This document shows, in pieces, positions 17,509 through 25,124 of a DNA stretch of 64,000 nucleotides. The notes under the pieces are model-generated. The model was not told where the DNA came from and did not search any database. It saw only the letters and a program-made list of their open reading frames with translations. Every line of letters begins with the position of its first letter. The first letter of the stretch is position 1. Where the stretch lies: positions 558,001 to 622,000 of the forward strand of contig NZ_JALAZE010000001.1 of assembly GCF_022809095.1 (NCBI RefSeq), given 5' to 3'. A program made the position numbers and the translations under genes. Source of the DNA: Bacillus kexueae. GTDB lineage: Bacteria > Bacillota > Bacilli > Bacillales > Aeribacillaceae.

Positions 17509-17735
17509 TTTTTGAAAGGCTGTTTTCGTATAGATTGTTGCTTTTTCAGTTATTTTTAAAGTGAATGCTGAACATTGCGCTCCAGACCCTTACTTTCCGC
17601 GGGGAGGAAGTCGAGCCTCCTCGGCATACGCCTGTGGGGTCTCGACCTTTCCTCTACTTCCCGCAGGAGTCACGTGTCTTCCGCTCCATGTACTAAAGCA
17701 ACAATCCTTTAGAAAAGAGCCTTTTGAAAAGAGCC
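17509..17735. repeat. MITE-like element, copy 1 (long form)
   Basis: About 227 bp with imperfect terminal inverted repeats: the left end TTTTGAAAGGCTGTTTTCGT.. through GATTGTTGCTTTTT matches the reverse complement of the right end (..AAAGCAACAATCCTTTAGAAAAGAGCCTTTTGAAAA). It shares about 80% or more of its outer sequence with the element at 59082 but carries an extra central segment (CCGCGGGGAGG...GTCTCGACC). No reading frame. A further right-end-like piece (about 17485-17520, ACAAAAACAACAATCTTTTTG) suggests an older neighbouring copy. The right end is only 10 bases from the ribosome site of yjcD. Confidence 0.75.
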
Positions 17736-17759
17736 AAATTTAATTAGGAGTGTTACAAA

Positions 17760-20009
17760 TTGAAATATGCAAAATGGAACGAACGACTGATTCATCTTGA
17801 TCGATTAGATCGAAGTGAGTTCCAACGTATTTATACAGCTTCCATTCATGGTGACATTCACTGCATCCAATGCGGTGAAGTGGTTCGCTTGTACTTAGGA
17901 ATTCAACAGTCTCCTTCCTTTCATCATCGAAATGATGACGTTTGTCAACAGCAGGAGGCTCCGCCTGTGGCCGCGGCGGTTGACACAGAAGATGAAACTG
18001 AACTAAATGGATTTCGTCTTCCTAAAGGTCGTACGATTACCAAAACGACGGAAGATTCTCATACAACGTGGCTCCCTTCTAAGCAAGCTGTCGTTTCAAA
18101 ACCGTTTCATCCTCAAACAAATGAGGCAAAAGACGCGTATCCTCTCGATCGTTACCAACAAGAAGCGGTTGAAACGACAGAAGGTCCATTATTAGTATTA
18201 GCCGGTGCGGGAAGTGGTAAAACACGTGTGTTAGCATCCAGAGCCGTTCATATGATGGAAAATGGTACAGACCCAACCAAAATGATGCTCGTCACGTTTA
18301 CGTCAAAAGCGGCAAAGGAAATGAAAGAACGCATTGAAACGTACTTACATAATCGAAACATTCATCTTCCACTACCGTTAACCGGAACATTTCACAGCAT
18401 TTTTTATCGTATTCTCTGCCATCACGACCCGAAGTGGCGTGATTCAAACCGTCTGTTGAAGTGGGAATGGCAAAAGGAACAATATATTATGCCAAAGCTT
18501 CGAGAACTCGGAATCGAAGAAAAGGATTTTGCTTTTGATCAAGCTCTTCAACAAATTTCCTTTTGGAAAAACATGATGATGACTCCAGCCGATATTCAAC
18601 CGAAAGACGACTGGGAAAAAGACGTAAAAACGCTGTATAGCCATTATGAAAACGTTAAAGAAGAAAAAGGAACATTCGATTTCGACGACATGCTCATTAA
18701 GTGTTATGAGTTGCTTTGTCAAAATGAAGATTTATTAACCCATTATCAAGAGAGATTCGATTACTTTTTCATTGACGAATTTCAAGATATTAACCCCGTT
18801 CAATACGAACTGGTGAAAATGTTAAGTGACAAGACAAAAAATGTGTTTGCTGTCGGTGATGACGACCAATCCATTTACCATTTTCGCGGAAGTGACCCTT
18901 CGATTATTCTAAACTTCGACAAAGACTTCCCAAATGCGAAGATTATTCAGCTAAAAGCGAATTACCGATCCAACCACGCCATTGTTTCTTGTGCACATCA
19001 AGTGATTGAACGAAACCATCATCGATATCAAAAAGAGGTGTTCGCGCAATTTGACGGGGACGAGCGGCCAATCTTCTTTTACCCTTATGATGAGGAAGAA
19101 GAAGCTACCCTTATTATTCAAGATATGAAAGAACGAATTCAAAATGGCGAAAATCCGAACGAAATGGCGATTTTATATCGTACACACTCGATGGCGCGCG
19201 CCGCCTTCGAACGATTATCTGAATCAAACTTACCGTTTCAGATCGAACATGATTTTGAATCGTTTTATGAAAAAAAGATGATCAAAAACATCTTGTCGTT
19301 TTTGCGCCTCAGCGTAAACGAAGATGATGTCGATGCCATTGGTCATTTACTTTCAGCGCTTTTTATCAAACAATCAGCCTTAAATGATCTAAAAGCAATG
19401 ACCATTTTACATGACTGCTCGTTCATTGAAGCGTTGCCAAAATTAGAAGGACTCCAACCTTTCCAATTGACAAAATTGCGCAAAGTAAAACGAATCTTAC
19501 CGACCTTGAAAAAAATGAAGCCACTACACGCGCTTGATGTCATAGAAAAAGACTTAGGCTTTCAAGACTTTCTAAAAAAACGTGGACACGAAGGAAACAA
19601 AATGGAAAAAGGGTCAGATGAAATCCGAGACTTAAAAGTCATCGCCAAACAATTCGATTCGGTTGCTGCCTTTTTACAACACGTTGACCATATGATTGCC
19701 AAAACGAAAGAAATGAAAGCTTCTCGACATAAGCGTGGAATTCAACTGATGACGATTCATCGTTCAAAAGGGTTGGAGTTTGACAACGTCTACATTTTAT
19801 CCGCTGTCGATGGGGGAATTCCCCATGACTATGCACTCGAAGCGTATCGAAATGGCGATGAAGCACCTCTTGAAGAAGAGCGCCGCTTGCTTTATGTAGC
19901 CATCACGCGCGCTCGGAAATACGTCGCACTTTCTATTTTGCAAAAACGACGTGGGAAAACCGCGAAGCGCTCACGCTTTTTAGCTCCGATACGACTCGAA
20001 TTGCTCTAA
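17760..20009 (+). CDS. yjcD: YjcD, UvrD/Rep-type superfamily 1 helicase
   Basis: A 749-residue ATP-dependent 3'-5' DNA helicase. Motif Q 'YPLDRYQQEAVET', Walker A 'LAGAGSGKTRV' (148-158), DEFQD (motif II), 'VGDDDQSIYHFRG' (motif III), 'LKANYRSN' (motif IV), 'IQLMTIHRSKGLEFD' (motif V) and 'LLYVAITRARK' (motif VI) are all present. Before the helicase core, C35, C38, paired His at 55-56 and C62 could form a small zinc site, together with a proline/acid linker. The start is TTG after TAGGAG. A MITE-like repeat ends immediately upstream, so its promoter must lie within or before that repeat. Confidence 0.93.
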   Translation: MKYAKWNERLIHLDRLDRSEFQRIYTASIHGDIHCIQCGEVVRLYLGIQQSPSFHHRNDDVCQQQEAPPVAAAVDTEDETELNGFRLPKGRTITKTTEDSHTTWLPSKQAVVSKPFHPQTNEAKDAYPLDRYQQEAVETTEGPLLVLAGAGSGKTRVLASRAVHMMENGTDPTKMMLVTFTSKAAKEMKERIETYLHNRNIHLPLPLTGTFHSIFYRILCHHDPKWRDSNRLLKWEWQKEQYIMPKLRELGIEEKDFAFDQALQQISFWKNMMMTPADIQPKDDWEKDVKTLYSHYENVKEEKGTFDFDDMLIKCYELLCQNEDLLTHYQERFDYFFIDEFQDINPVQYELVKMLSDKTKNVFAVGDDDQSIYHFRGSDPSIILNFDKDFPNAKIIQLKANYRSNHAIVSCAHQVIERNHHRYQKEVFAQFDGDERPIFFYPYDEEEEATLIIQDMKERIQNGENPNEMAILYRTHSMARAAFERLSESNLPFQIEHDFESFYEKKMIKNILSFLRLSVNEDDVDAIGHLLSALFIKQSALNDLKAMTILHDCSFIEALPKLEGLQPFQLTKLRKVKRILPTLKKMKPLHALDVIEKDLGFQDFLKKRGHEGNKMEKGSDEIRDLKVIAKQFDSVAAFLQHVDHMIAKTKEMKASRHKRGIQLMTIHRSKGLEFDNVYILSAVDGGIPHDYALEAYRNGDEAPLEEERRLLYVAITRARKYVALSILQKRRGKTAKRSRFLAPIRLELL

Positions 20010-20113
20010 AATAAGTGAGGGAGACTTGGAACGAGATACGGACATGTTTGGAGTTGTACGCAATAAGGTGGAGGGTGTACGGATTTCGTTATGGCGTTCA
20101 ATCGAGTAATTGA

Positions 20114-20401
20114 GTTTTCGCCCAACGAGTTTGGGCCTTCACTCGAGGTACTGTATTTCCGCCAATGGGTTGGAACTTTCGTCCAACGGGGGCGGACTTC
20201 CGCCCAATAGGTTCGGAATTTCGCCCAAGATTTCTGAACTTCCGACCATCAAGTTTGTGGATTCGCCCAACGAATAAGGATAACCGCCCGAGTTTACGAA
20301 CTTCCGCCCAACGGGGTCGGATTCTCGCCCAAGGTTCCTGGACTTCCGCCCAATAGGTTCGGATTTCCGCCCAACATTACAGGACTTCCACCAAGGCTCC
20401 C
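20114..20401. repeat. 21-bp-period array with TTCCGCCCAA core (array 3)
   Basis: About 14 degenerate units of 21 bp, consensus near TTCCGCCCAAnnggttcggA. Most units are exactly 21 bases; one or two are 19-20. It lies between the ends of yjcD and spoVIF (convergent). One forward frame reads F-R-P-x-x-x-x every seven residues for part of the array, but the frame is broken, and no ribosome site precedes it. See also the arrays at 46587 and 56374. Confidence 0.85.
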
Positions 20402-20433
20402 TAATTTAAATAAAGTTCAATCGTTGAACAAAT

Positions 20434-20472
20434 GAAAAAAGCATGGAATCAATCTCGATCCATGCTTTTTTA
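20434..20472. terminator. Bidirectional terminator between yjcD side and spoVIF
   Basis: AAAAAAGCATGG, 13 bases, CCATGCTTTTTTA; serves spoVIF on the minus strand and any read-through from yjcD. Confidence 0.85.
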
Positions 20473-20473
20473 T

Positions 20474-20737
20474 TTACTTCTTTTTGTTATCATTGAGCAT
20501 TTTGGAGATGGTGCCGATATCCATTTTCTCCTTACCGCCGACGATGGATTGAACGATTTTATCTTCTAATTCCTTAGGTACTTTTTTATTAGCCATTTGC
20601 GATACACGTTTCACTACGCTACGAACTGTCGCTTCATCTTTAAAGTTGGCATTTTGTAAAGAGTTCGCTAATTCAAACACGTCATTCATGCTGACGCCCG
20701 TTTTTTTCTCAATGTTTTTAAAGAATTTATTATCCAT
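20474..20737 (-). CDS. spoVIF: Stage VI sporulation protein F
   Basis: An 87-residue protein starting 'MDNKFFKNIEKKTGVSMND', matching SpoVIF (YjcC) of B. subtilis in length and motif ('SVVKRVSQMANKKVPKELEDKIVQ'). Established role: a sigma-K-dependent factor that supports GerE and late coat assembly. The start is ATG 20737 with AAGGAGG upstream; the longer frame to 20869 only reads through the adjacent dispersed repeat. Gene order (spoVIF near yjcD) is as in B. subtilis. Confidence 0.92.
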   Translation of the reverse strand: MDNKFFKNIEKKTGVSMNDVFELANSLQNANFKDEATVRSVVKRVSQMANKKVPKELEDKIVQSIVGGKEKMDIGTISKMLNDNKKK

Positions 20738-20800
20738 TCGTTTGATCCTCCTTACGTGATGGTATATTGTATGAGGAAGGATTAAAAGGGTGCAAGTTAA

Positions 20801-20980
20801 GAAAAGCACAAAGCGCAAGTCCTTAGACGAAGGGCGCTGGAGGACCTGCGAGGAGGCTTCCGTCGCCACAGCAGGACCGAAGCGACCCGAGCTGATGGCG
20901 CTTGGAGCTAAACACCAAAAAAACGGTAAAGAGAATACTTTAACACTTTATTGAACTTAAACTTTCTGTAACAACAAAAT
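20801..20980 (+). repeat. Dispersed ~180-bp repeat, copy 1
   Basis: Begins GAAAAGCACAAAGCGCAAGTC and ends ACTTTCTGTAACAACAA. It matches 24196-24376 nearly base for base, and shortened copies occur at 61773 and 63544. All four copies have the same orientation in the window. The internal segment from GAGGAGGCTTCC to GGAGCTA is GC-rich and can fold. No gene. Confidence 0.85.
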
Positions 20981-20981
20981 A

Positions 20982-21010
20982 GAGCCTGCCTAGCGAAGCA
21001 GGCAGACTCT
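20982..21010 (-). terminator. Terminator downstream of yjcZ-type gene
   Basis: Minus strand AGTCTGCCT-GCTTCGCT-AGGCAGGCT followed by CTATTTTG. Confidence 0.65.
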
Positions 21011-21082
21011 CCATCCTCTTATCAGTAGCTCACCTTTATTAACACGTACTCAAATTTTTGTGCATTTTATGCACAAAGCTTA

Positions 21083-21205
21083 TTATCTTACAAATGCTGC
21101 ACCAACAATAATTAAAAGAATGAATAAGACTACGATCAATACGAAAGTGTTACCGTAGTAACCGCCACCATATCCATATCCACAGTTGTTATATCCGTAA
21201 CCCAT
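21083..21205 (-). CDS. YjcZ family sporulation peptide (40 aa)
   Basis: A 40-residue peptide: Gly/Tyr/Cys-rich head '[19 protein letters not shown]' followed by a single hydrophobic helix (about residues 20-38) ending in Arg. This is the layout of the YjcZ/sporulation protein family found as several copies in bacilli. ATG 21205 has AGGAGGTGGAAGATT upstream; the longer frame to 21313 lacks a ribosome site. It is probably inserted in a spore or mother-cell membrane. Confidence 0.9.
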   Translation of the reverse strand: MGYGYNNCGYGYGGGYYGNTFVLIVVLFILLIIVGAAFVR

Positions 21206-21351
21206 AATCTTCCACCTCCTCTTTACATCTTCTCTATAATGTATGTTCTTAAGCGAAAAGTGGAATAGACAAAAGAGTAGGGCAAGAGCGGAATTTTGGG
21301 AGCTATTTTTCACTTCTGTATTTATAACATGGATAAAAAGACAATCATGTT

Positions 21352-21594
21352 TTAGTTATCAGAATCAAAAATAAACAGCTTCGACTGTTTCGGTTCTTTT
21401 TCTTTTATCCACCGTTCAATTTGTTGTGCATGGCGTTCCATCTTGCTCTCAAATTCAATGGCTTGTTGATGGAGCTGATCGATTTCTGCACTTTTACTCT
21501 CCATCCAGTTATCGCCCTTTTCGATATTTCGGTCATGTCGATCGTATATCCACTCGAACAATCTGGAAAACTCTCGCTCAATGTTTGAAAACAT
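21352..21594 (-). CDS. Small helical protein (80 aa), unknown
   Basis: ATG 21594 follows AAAAGGAGGTTGTAAA. The protein is highly charged and helical ('[19 protein letters not shown]'), rich in Glu, Lys and Gln, likely coiled coil through residues 25-70, with no Cys and no export signal. It belongs to the run of small sporulation-type genes around spoVIF, and a bidirectional terminator separates it from the next minus-strand gene. Function unknown. Confidence 0.65.
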   Translation of the reverse strand: MFSNIEREFSRLFEWIYDRHDRNIEKGDNWMESKSAEIDQLHQQAIEFESKMERHAQQIERWIKEKEPKQSKLFIFDSDN

Positions 21595-21654
21595 TTTACA
21601 ACCTCCTTTTACCCTATTTTTATGCCGTTTTAAATGTCCGGTGTTTTTCACCCA

Positions 21655-21682
21655 TAAAAAAAACCAGGTTCTTTAAACCTGG
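21655..21682. terminator. Bidirectional terminator hairpin
   Basis: AAAACCAGGTTC-TTTAAACCTGGTT with a poly-A run before and T-rich DNA on the opposite strand. Confidence 0.7.
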
Positions 21683-21811
21683 TTAATTGTTCTTAACGTA
21701 TTTTTTCCCACAACCACAACCTTTTTTCTTCCTTTTTTGTGGCTGTGCCAGAGACTGCTTACTTGAGTTTTGAATGACTATAGAACTTTGTGGACGTCTT
21801 TTTTGGTTCAT
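21683..21811 (-). CDS. Very small basic protein (42 aa) with Gly-Cys-Gly-Cys
   Basis: ATG 21811 follows AGGAGGGGATAAG, an excellent ribosome site. The 42-residue product starts MNQKRRPQSS, has a Gln/Ser middle and a lysine-rich tail containing K-K-K-G-C-G-C-G-K-K. The paired Cys could bind metal or cross-link in a coat layer. No family is recognised. It ends at a terminator hairpin. Its position among spoVIF, YjcZ and surface-system genes suggests a spore-coat role, by inference only. Confidence 0.6.
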   Translation of the reverse strand: MNQKRRPQSSIVIQNSSKQSLAQPQKRKKKGCGCGKKYVKNN

Positions 21812-21876
21812 CTTATCCCCTCCTGTTCTATGATTATCATATGTTGAGGAGAATGCGTTTGTTTTCAGCGGATGGA

Positions 21877-22266
21877 CTATCTTTCTTCCTTTTTTGTGCT
21901 TTGCTTCGTAGAAGATTGGCTTTTCAAATTGTTTAAAAACCAGTCATCCGCACTGACGGCAGGTTGGGAGGTAACATTTAAATTCATTTGAGAAGGAATA
22001 ATCGGTTGTTTTTCCTCCACTTGTTTTTGCTTCAGCTTTTTATTTTCTTCCATTACAGCTTCGTATTTTTCAAGGTCAATTTTTTCATATTTTGCTAGCA
22101 ACTCTTTTAGAACAGCATTTTCACTTTCGAGACGGGATAATTCTTTTTGGTGCTGATGATTTTCTCGGTAGTCCATAATTTCAGCTTTTGCCTGAGCAAG
22201 AGCTTCTTGTAAGTATGCGATTCTCCCCTTTAACCGTGCAATCGTTTGTCGGTCTTGACTACTCAT
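21877..22266 (-). CDS. Coiled-coil protein, surface-system locus B
   Basis: A 129-residue protein. Residues 8-85 are heptad coiled coil ('ARLKGRIAYLQEALAQAKAE'), then a Gln/Pro/Ser linker and a short basic tail. ATG 22266 is chosen because GGGAGTG lies upstream; a GTG three codons earlier is possible. It is divergent from the KVYDWV protein gene at 22520, in the same way that the coiled-coil and beta-domain genes are divergent from the KVYDWV gene in locus A. Confidence 0.7.
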   Translation of the reverse strand: MSSQDRQTIARLKGRIAYLQEALAQAKAEIMDYRENHQHQKELSRLESENAVLKELLAKYEKIDLEKYEAVMEENKKLKQKQVEEKQPIIPSQMNLNVTSQPAVSADDWFLNNLKSQSSTKQSTKKEER

Positions 22267-22431
22267 AATTCCCACTCCCTAAAAGTTATTCAAAATGATT
22301 ATTCACACTTAACTGGATCTTTTCGTAAGCTAGTGAAAACAAACCCCTAACACCTTGAATTCTTCCTACTATAAAACAAATTCAACGTGCCTGTCCTTTA
22401 TGCCAAAAAAAATTTCCGCTCCTATCACGGC

Positions 22432-22458
22432 ACATCTATTGGGTTCATTCATACTATA
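22432..22458 (+). promoter_or_regulatory. Sigma-K promoter of the 22520 gene
   Basis: AC (22432-22433), 16 bases, CATACTATA (22450-22458): a perfect match to AC-N16/17-CATAnnnTA, used by mother-cell sigma-K (sigma-E promoters are similar in the -10). It lies 62 bases before the GTG start and points to expression late in sporulation. The remaining DNA in the gap 22267-22519 shows nothing else. Confidence 0.7.
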
Positions 22459-22519
22459 CAGTAGACCCTAGCACCAAGATATTTGTCACGGGGGATAAAA
22501 ATTGTAAGGAGGAAAAGAC

Positions 22520-23194
22520 GTGAGTCACAAGCATAAAGAAAAAGTTTGTATTAAAACACGTAAAGTGTATGATTGGGTAACTCGCCAAGTTGATTTACCA
22601 TTAATCAGTAAATCAAATGGAGACTTAGACAATTTCTTCAAATGTGACGGGCATTCTCAATCTGACATCTGCCAATTTTTAAAAGACCATAAACATTTAG
22701 GGCCGTTCTCTGTAAAGTGTAATGTTATTGAAGATACACTATTCTGTGAAGAAATCGCACAACCAAACGGTCGCTTAGATGTCGTTGTTACATTACCAAA
22801 TGGTGATGAAGTCGTACTTCAAAAGGTAAAAATCCTTGTAAAAGGTAAAGTAAATGTTGAAATCCTGGATGCAAACGACGATGTCATCTGTCGATCTCAA
22901 TATCCAATTACATTCGCAACAGCTCAGACATTCGTTCTTTGCGCACCAGAAGGTACTGAAGTTGAATGCGAGGTAACATTTGTTGAATGTGACGCTGCTC
23001 TTATTTGTACAGATGACTTCGAACAATTAGATGTTTCAATCACACTATGCTTAGACGTACAGGTAGAAGCAGATGTGAAACTTGAAGTAGAAGCTCGCTT
23101 CTGTAAACCACGTGAAGAAAACATCAATCCAATTGATATTTGCCCAACAGAAAAATTCCCACCACAATGTCCTGAAGTATTCCCAGCCCACTAA
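22520..23194 (+). CDS. Cys-containing 'KVYDWV...FPPQCP' structural protein, small paralogue
   Basis: A 224-residue protein (GTG start after AAGGAGG). It begins 'MSHKHKEKVCIKTRKVYDWV' and ends 'FPPQCPEVFPAH'. About ten Cys are spread along a beta-rich chain, with no signal peptide or membrane segment. The whole chain corresponds to the N-terminal module of the protein at 7030; identical or near-identical blocks are KVYDWV, VEA(D/E)VKLEV and FPPQCP. The upstream sigma-K promoter and a mother-cell style (no secretion signal, many Cys) suggest a spore coat or exosporium structural protein. No characterised family is known to me. Confidence 0.78.
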   Translation: MSHKHKEKVCIKTRKVYDWVTRQVDLPLISKSNGDLDNFFKCDGHSQSDICQFLKDHKHLGPFSVKCNVIEDTLFCEEIAQPNGRLDVVVTLPNGDEVVLQKVKILVKGKVNVEILDANDDVICRSQYPITFATAQTFVLCAPEGTEVECEVTFVECDAALICTDDFEQLDVSITLCLDVQVEADVKLEVEARFCKPREENINPIDICPTEKFPPQCPEVFPAH

Positions 23195-23200
23195 CCTAAA

Positions 23201-23236
23201 CAAGGCTGCTGGTATAAGCAGCCTTTATTTTTTTAT
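23201..23236 (+). terminator. Rho-independent terminator after the 22520 gene
   Basis: AAGGCTGCT-GGTATA-AGCAGCCTT followed by TATTTTTTT. Confidence 0.85.
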
Positions 23237-23344
23237 ATGAAATGAATTTCTTTTCTATTACATACATATGAAGTAAGAAAAGTGAAAGACTCTAGAAAAA
23301 AATTAATCGTACTTTCATTTATTACAGATAAAGGAGGAAGGCGA

Positions 23345-24142
23345 ATGAAGCGTGATCCTTCTTCAGAACAAAATCATAAAGACCGCTATCTTCAACTCGA
23401 ACAAAAGCTTTTACGATATAAATCGGAAATTGCTCACTACCAAGCTAAAGTTAAAGAATATGAACAACAATTGAAAAAGGAGCATACTCGGATTCAATAT
23501 TTACAAAGTAAACTGGCGGAAGCGCAAACAAAAAACATTGATAATTATGAAAAGAAAATATCTGCTTTAGAGCATAAGGTGATGCAAATGGAAGTAGAGC
23601 TAGAAGAAGAAAAAAATCAAGCAAATACAATATTAAAAAAAGCCGTAGCTGAGGCAAAACAGGAGAAAGAAGAAGTAAATCCATCTTTTATGAGCTATTT
23701 CTCCCATTCAACCATTTTGCCGTCTAAAGATGAACAACAAGTAAGCATTATCGGGGAGTATCAGTTGAAGAATACAGGAAATGTCCCATTGCATGATATT
23801 ATCATCTGCTTAAAAGTTTCACCAAAGGAAGCCGGTAAGCTCAGCGGAAAAATTGTCATGCATAAGAGGAAAGAACCTCTTCATTACGAAGATACTCCCT
23901 TCTTGCAATGGGCATTCATTCACGAAAATTGGATGGAAAAGATTAAAGAAACTGGTGAGTATTGGTTGAAACCTTTAGGAATAGATTCGCTCAAACCGAA
24001 CGAATCAATCTCCTTTTCCCAGTTCGATGCAAAGCTCGATAAGCCTGCAGAAAAAAATGCGGTGATCCTCGATGGCTTTATTTATTGTAAAGAAATTCCG
24101 AAAGGACAACGCGCTTTAAACAATATCATCATTAACTTTTAG
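23345..24142 (+). CDS. Coiled-coil plus beta-domain protein, surface-system locus B
   Basis: 265 residues from ATG 23345 (AAAGGAGGAAGGCGA upstream). Residues 8-120 are coiled coil; residues 125-265 form a beta domain homologous to the C-terminal part of the protein at 5648 (N-T-G, 'HENWMEK', 'GEYWLKP', 'NESISFSQF'). It therefore fuses what locus A encodes as separate proteins. No export signal. It lies 150 bases after the KVYDWV gene, with a terminator between them, so it may have its own promoter or receive read-through. Confidence 0.75.
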   Translation: MKRDPSSEQNHKDRYLQLEQKLLRYKSEIAHYQAKVKEYEQQLKKEHTRIQYLQSKLAEAQTKNIDNYEKKISALEHKVMQMEVELEEEKNQANTILKKAVAEAKQEKEEVNPSFMSYFSHSTILPSKDEQQVSIIGEYQLKNTGNVPLHDIIICLKVSPKEAGKLSGKIVMHKRKEPLHYEDTPFLQWAFIHENWMEKIKETGEYWLKPLGIDSLKPNESISFSQFDAKLDKPAEKNAVILDGFIYCKEIPKGQRALNNIIINF

Positions 24143-24195
24143 AGGGCGAAACGACAAGTTTTAAAATGAAGACTCTCCGTCCTTAACCATTACAA

Positions 24196-24376
24196 GAAAA
24201 GCGCAATGCGCAAGTCCTTAGGCGAAGGGCGCTTTAGGACCCGCAAGGAGGCTTCCTTCGCCACAGCAGGGCCGAAGCGACCCGAGCTGATGGCGCTTGG
24301 AGCTAGACACCAAAAAAACGGTAAAGAGAATACTTTAACACTTTATTGAACGTAAACTTTCTGCAACAATAAAAAA
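24196..24376 (+). repeat. Dispersed ~180-bp repeat, copy 2
   Basis: GAAAAGCGCAATGCGCAAGTC ... ACTTTCTGCAACAA. Nearly identical to 20801-20980, including the segment CACCAAAAAAACGGTAAAG. It is followed directly by a terminator hairpin. No coding content. Confidence 0.85.
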
Positions 24377-24403
24377 GAGTTCCTACAATCCTGTAGGAAC
24401 TCT
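24372..24403 (-). terminator. Terminator downstream of DUF454 gene
   Basis: AAGAGTTCCTACA-ATCC-TGTAGGAACTCTT, a perfect 13-bp stem; the minus strand continues TTTTTTATTG. Confidence 0.75.
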
Positions 24404-24434
24404 TAAGCTGTGTCAAAACGGTCTAGCCTATTTC

Positions 24435-24611
24435 GAGTCGCCTCTACTTTTCTTGTCTTGTCTAGTTTCGGCTCCTAGCGACTTGCGAACGAGTCACTCC
24501 CTCCCCTACGATAAGTCGATTTCTGCTCGATTTACTCGCAGGTTCTCCTTTATCTCAGTGCGGGAGTGCCTCCCGTTCGTACGTCGCTGGGCAGTCGCCT
24601 CTATTTTTCTT
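24435..24611. repeat. Long imperfect inverted repeat flanked by 20-bp direct repeats
   Basis: AGCGACTTGCGAACGAGTCAC at 24477 pairs imperfectly with ..GTGCCTCCCGTTCGTACGTCGCT ending at 24588, so about 110 bp can fold into one long hairpin. The unit is bracketed by AGTCGCCTCTACTTTTCTT (24436) and AGTCGCCTCTATTTTTCTT (24593). It looks like a small non-autonomous repeat; only one copy lies in the window. Confidence 0.6.
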
Positions 24612-24997
24612 TATGATTCGTGTTCTTTTTTTGGCTTTCGTGTTTTTACTTTAAAAAGCAATACATACGTTTGCAAAATCAACATACCAACTAATCCGAG
24701 GCGAATGAAGCGATAATCGATGAAGTAAATGGAAATGCCGACGGATACATATAGAAAAAGAAGAATCTTTATTTTATTTGCAAAAGATACCGCACGTGTC
24801 TCTTGAAATTCTTTTACATATTTTTTATATAGGTTCGTCGAAATTAACCAAGAATGAAATCGATCTGAACTTTTAGAAAAGCAAACCAAAGCCAATAGGA
24901 TAAAAGGAGTTGTTGGTAAAAGCGGTAAGTAAACACCAATAATTCCTGCGGCTAACGAAATAAATCCGATTGATAATAATAAAGCTCTTTTCACCAT
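24611..24997 (-). CDS. DUF454 (YbaN family) inner-membrane protein
   Basis: A 128-residue membrane protein with an N-terminal helix pair ('LLLSIGFISLAAGIIGVYLPLLPTTPFILLALVC'), the family signature 'LPTTPF', 'FSKSSDRFHSWL', and two more helices near the C-terminus. DUF454 proteins are widespread small membrane proteins of unknown function. ATG follows GGAGGAGAAAAC. Single gene between repeats. Confidence 0.88.
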   Translation of the reverse strand: MVKRALLLSIGFISLAAGIIGVYLPLLPTTPFILLALVCFSKSSDRFHSWLISTNLYKKYVKEFQETRAVSFANKIKILLFLYVSVGISIYFIDYRFIRLGLVGMLILQTYVLLFKVKTRKPKKEHES

Positions 24998-25078
24998 GTT
25001 TTCTCCTCCAAACCTATTGCCTGAGTACTATTTGATTTTGCCAAAATGAATCGAATCTGTCCACTAAAAGATAAAGAA

Positions 25079-25114
25079 AAAAGTCTATTAGAAAATTTGT
25101 TTCTAATAGACTTC
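25079..25114 (-). terminator. Terminator after amylopullulanase gene
   Basis: AAGTCTATTAGAAA-nnnnn-TTTCTAATAGACTT; the minus strand continues TTTTTTCTTT. Confidence 0.88.
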
Positions 25115-25124
25115 ATTTTTCTAT

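Noticed and set aside
17509-17735. Insertion sequence with transposase
   Set aside because: The element is only 227 bp and holds no transposase or other supported reading frame.
20738-20869. N-terminal extension of SpoVIF to 20869
   Set aside because: The extension reads through the dispersed repeat and lacks a ribosome site, whereas AAGGAGG precedes ATG 20737.
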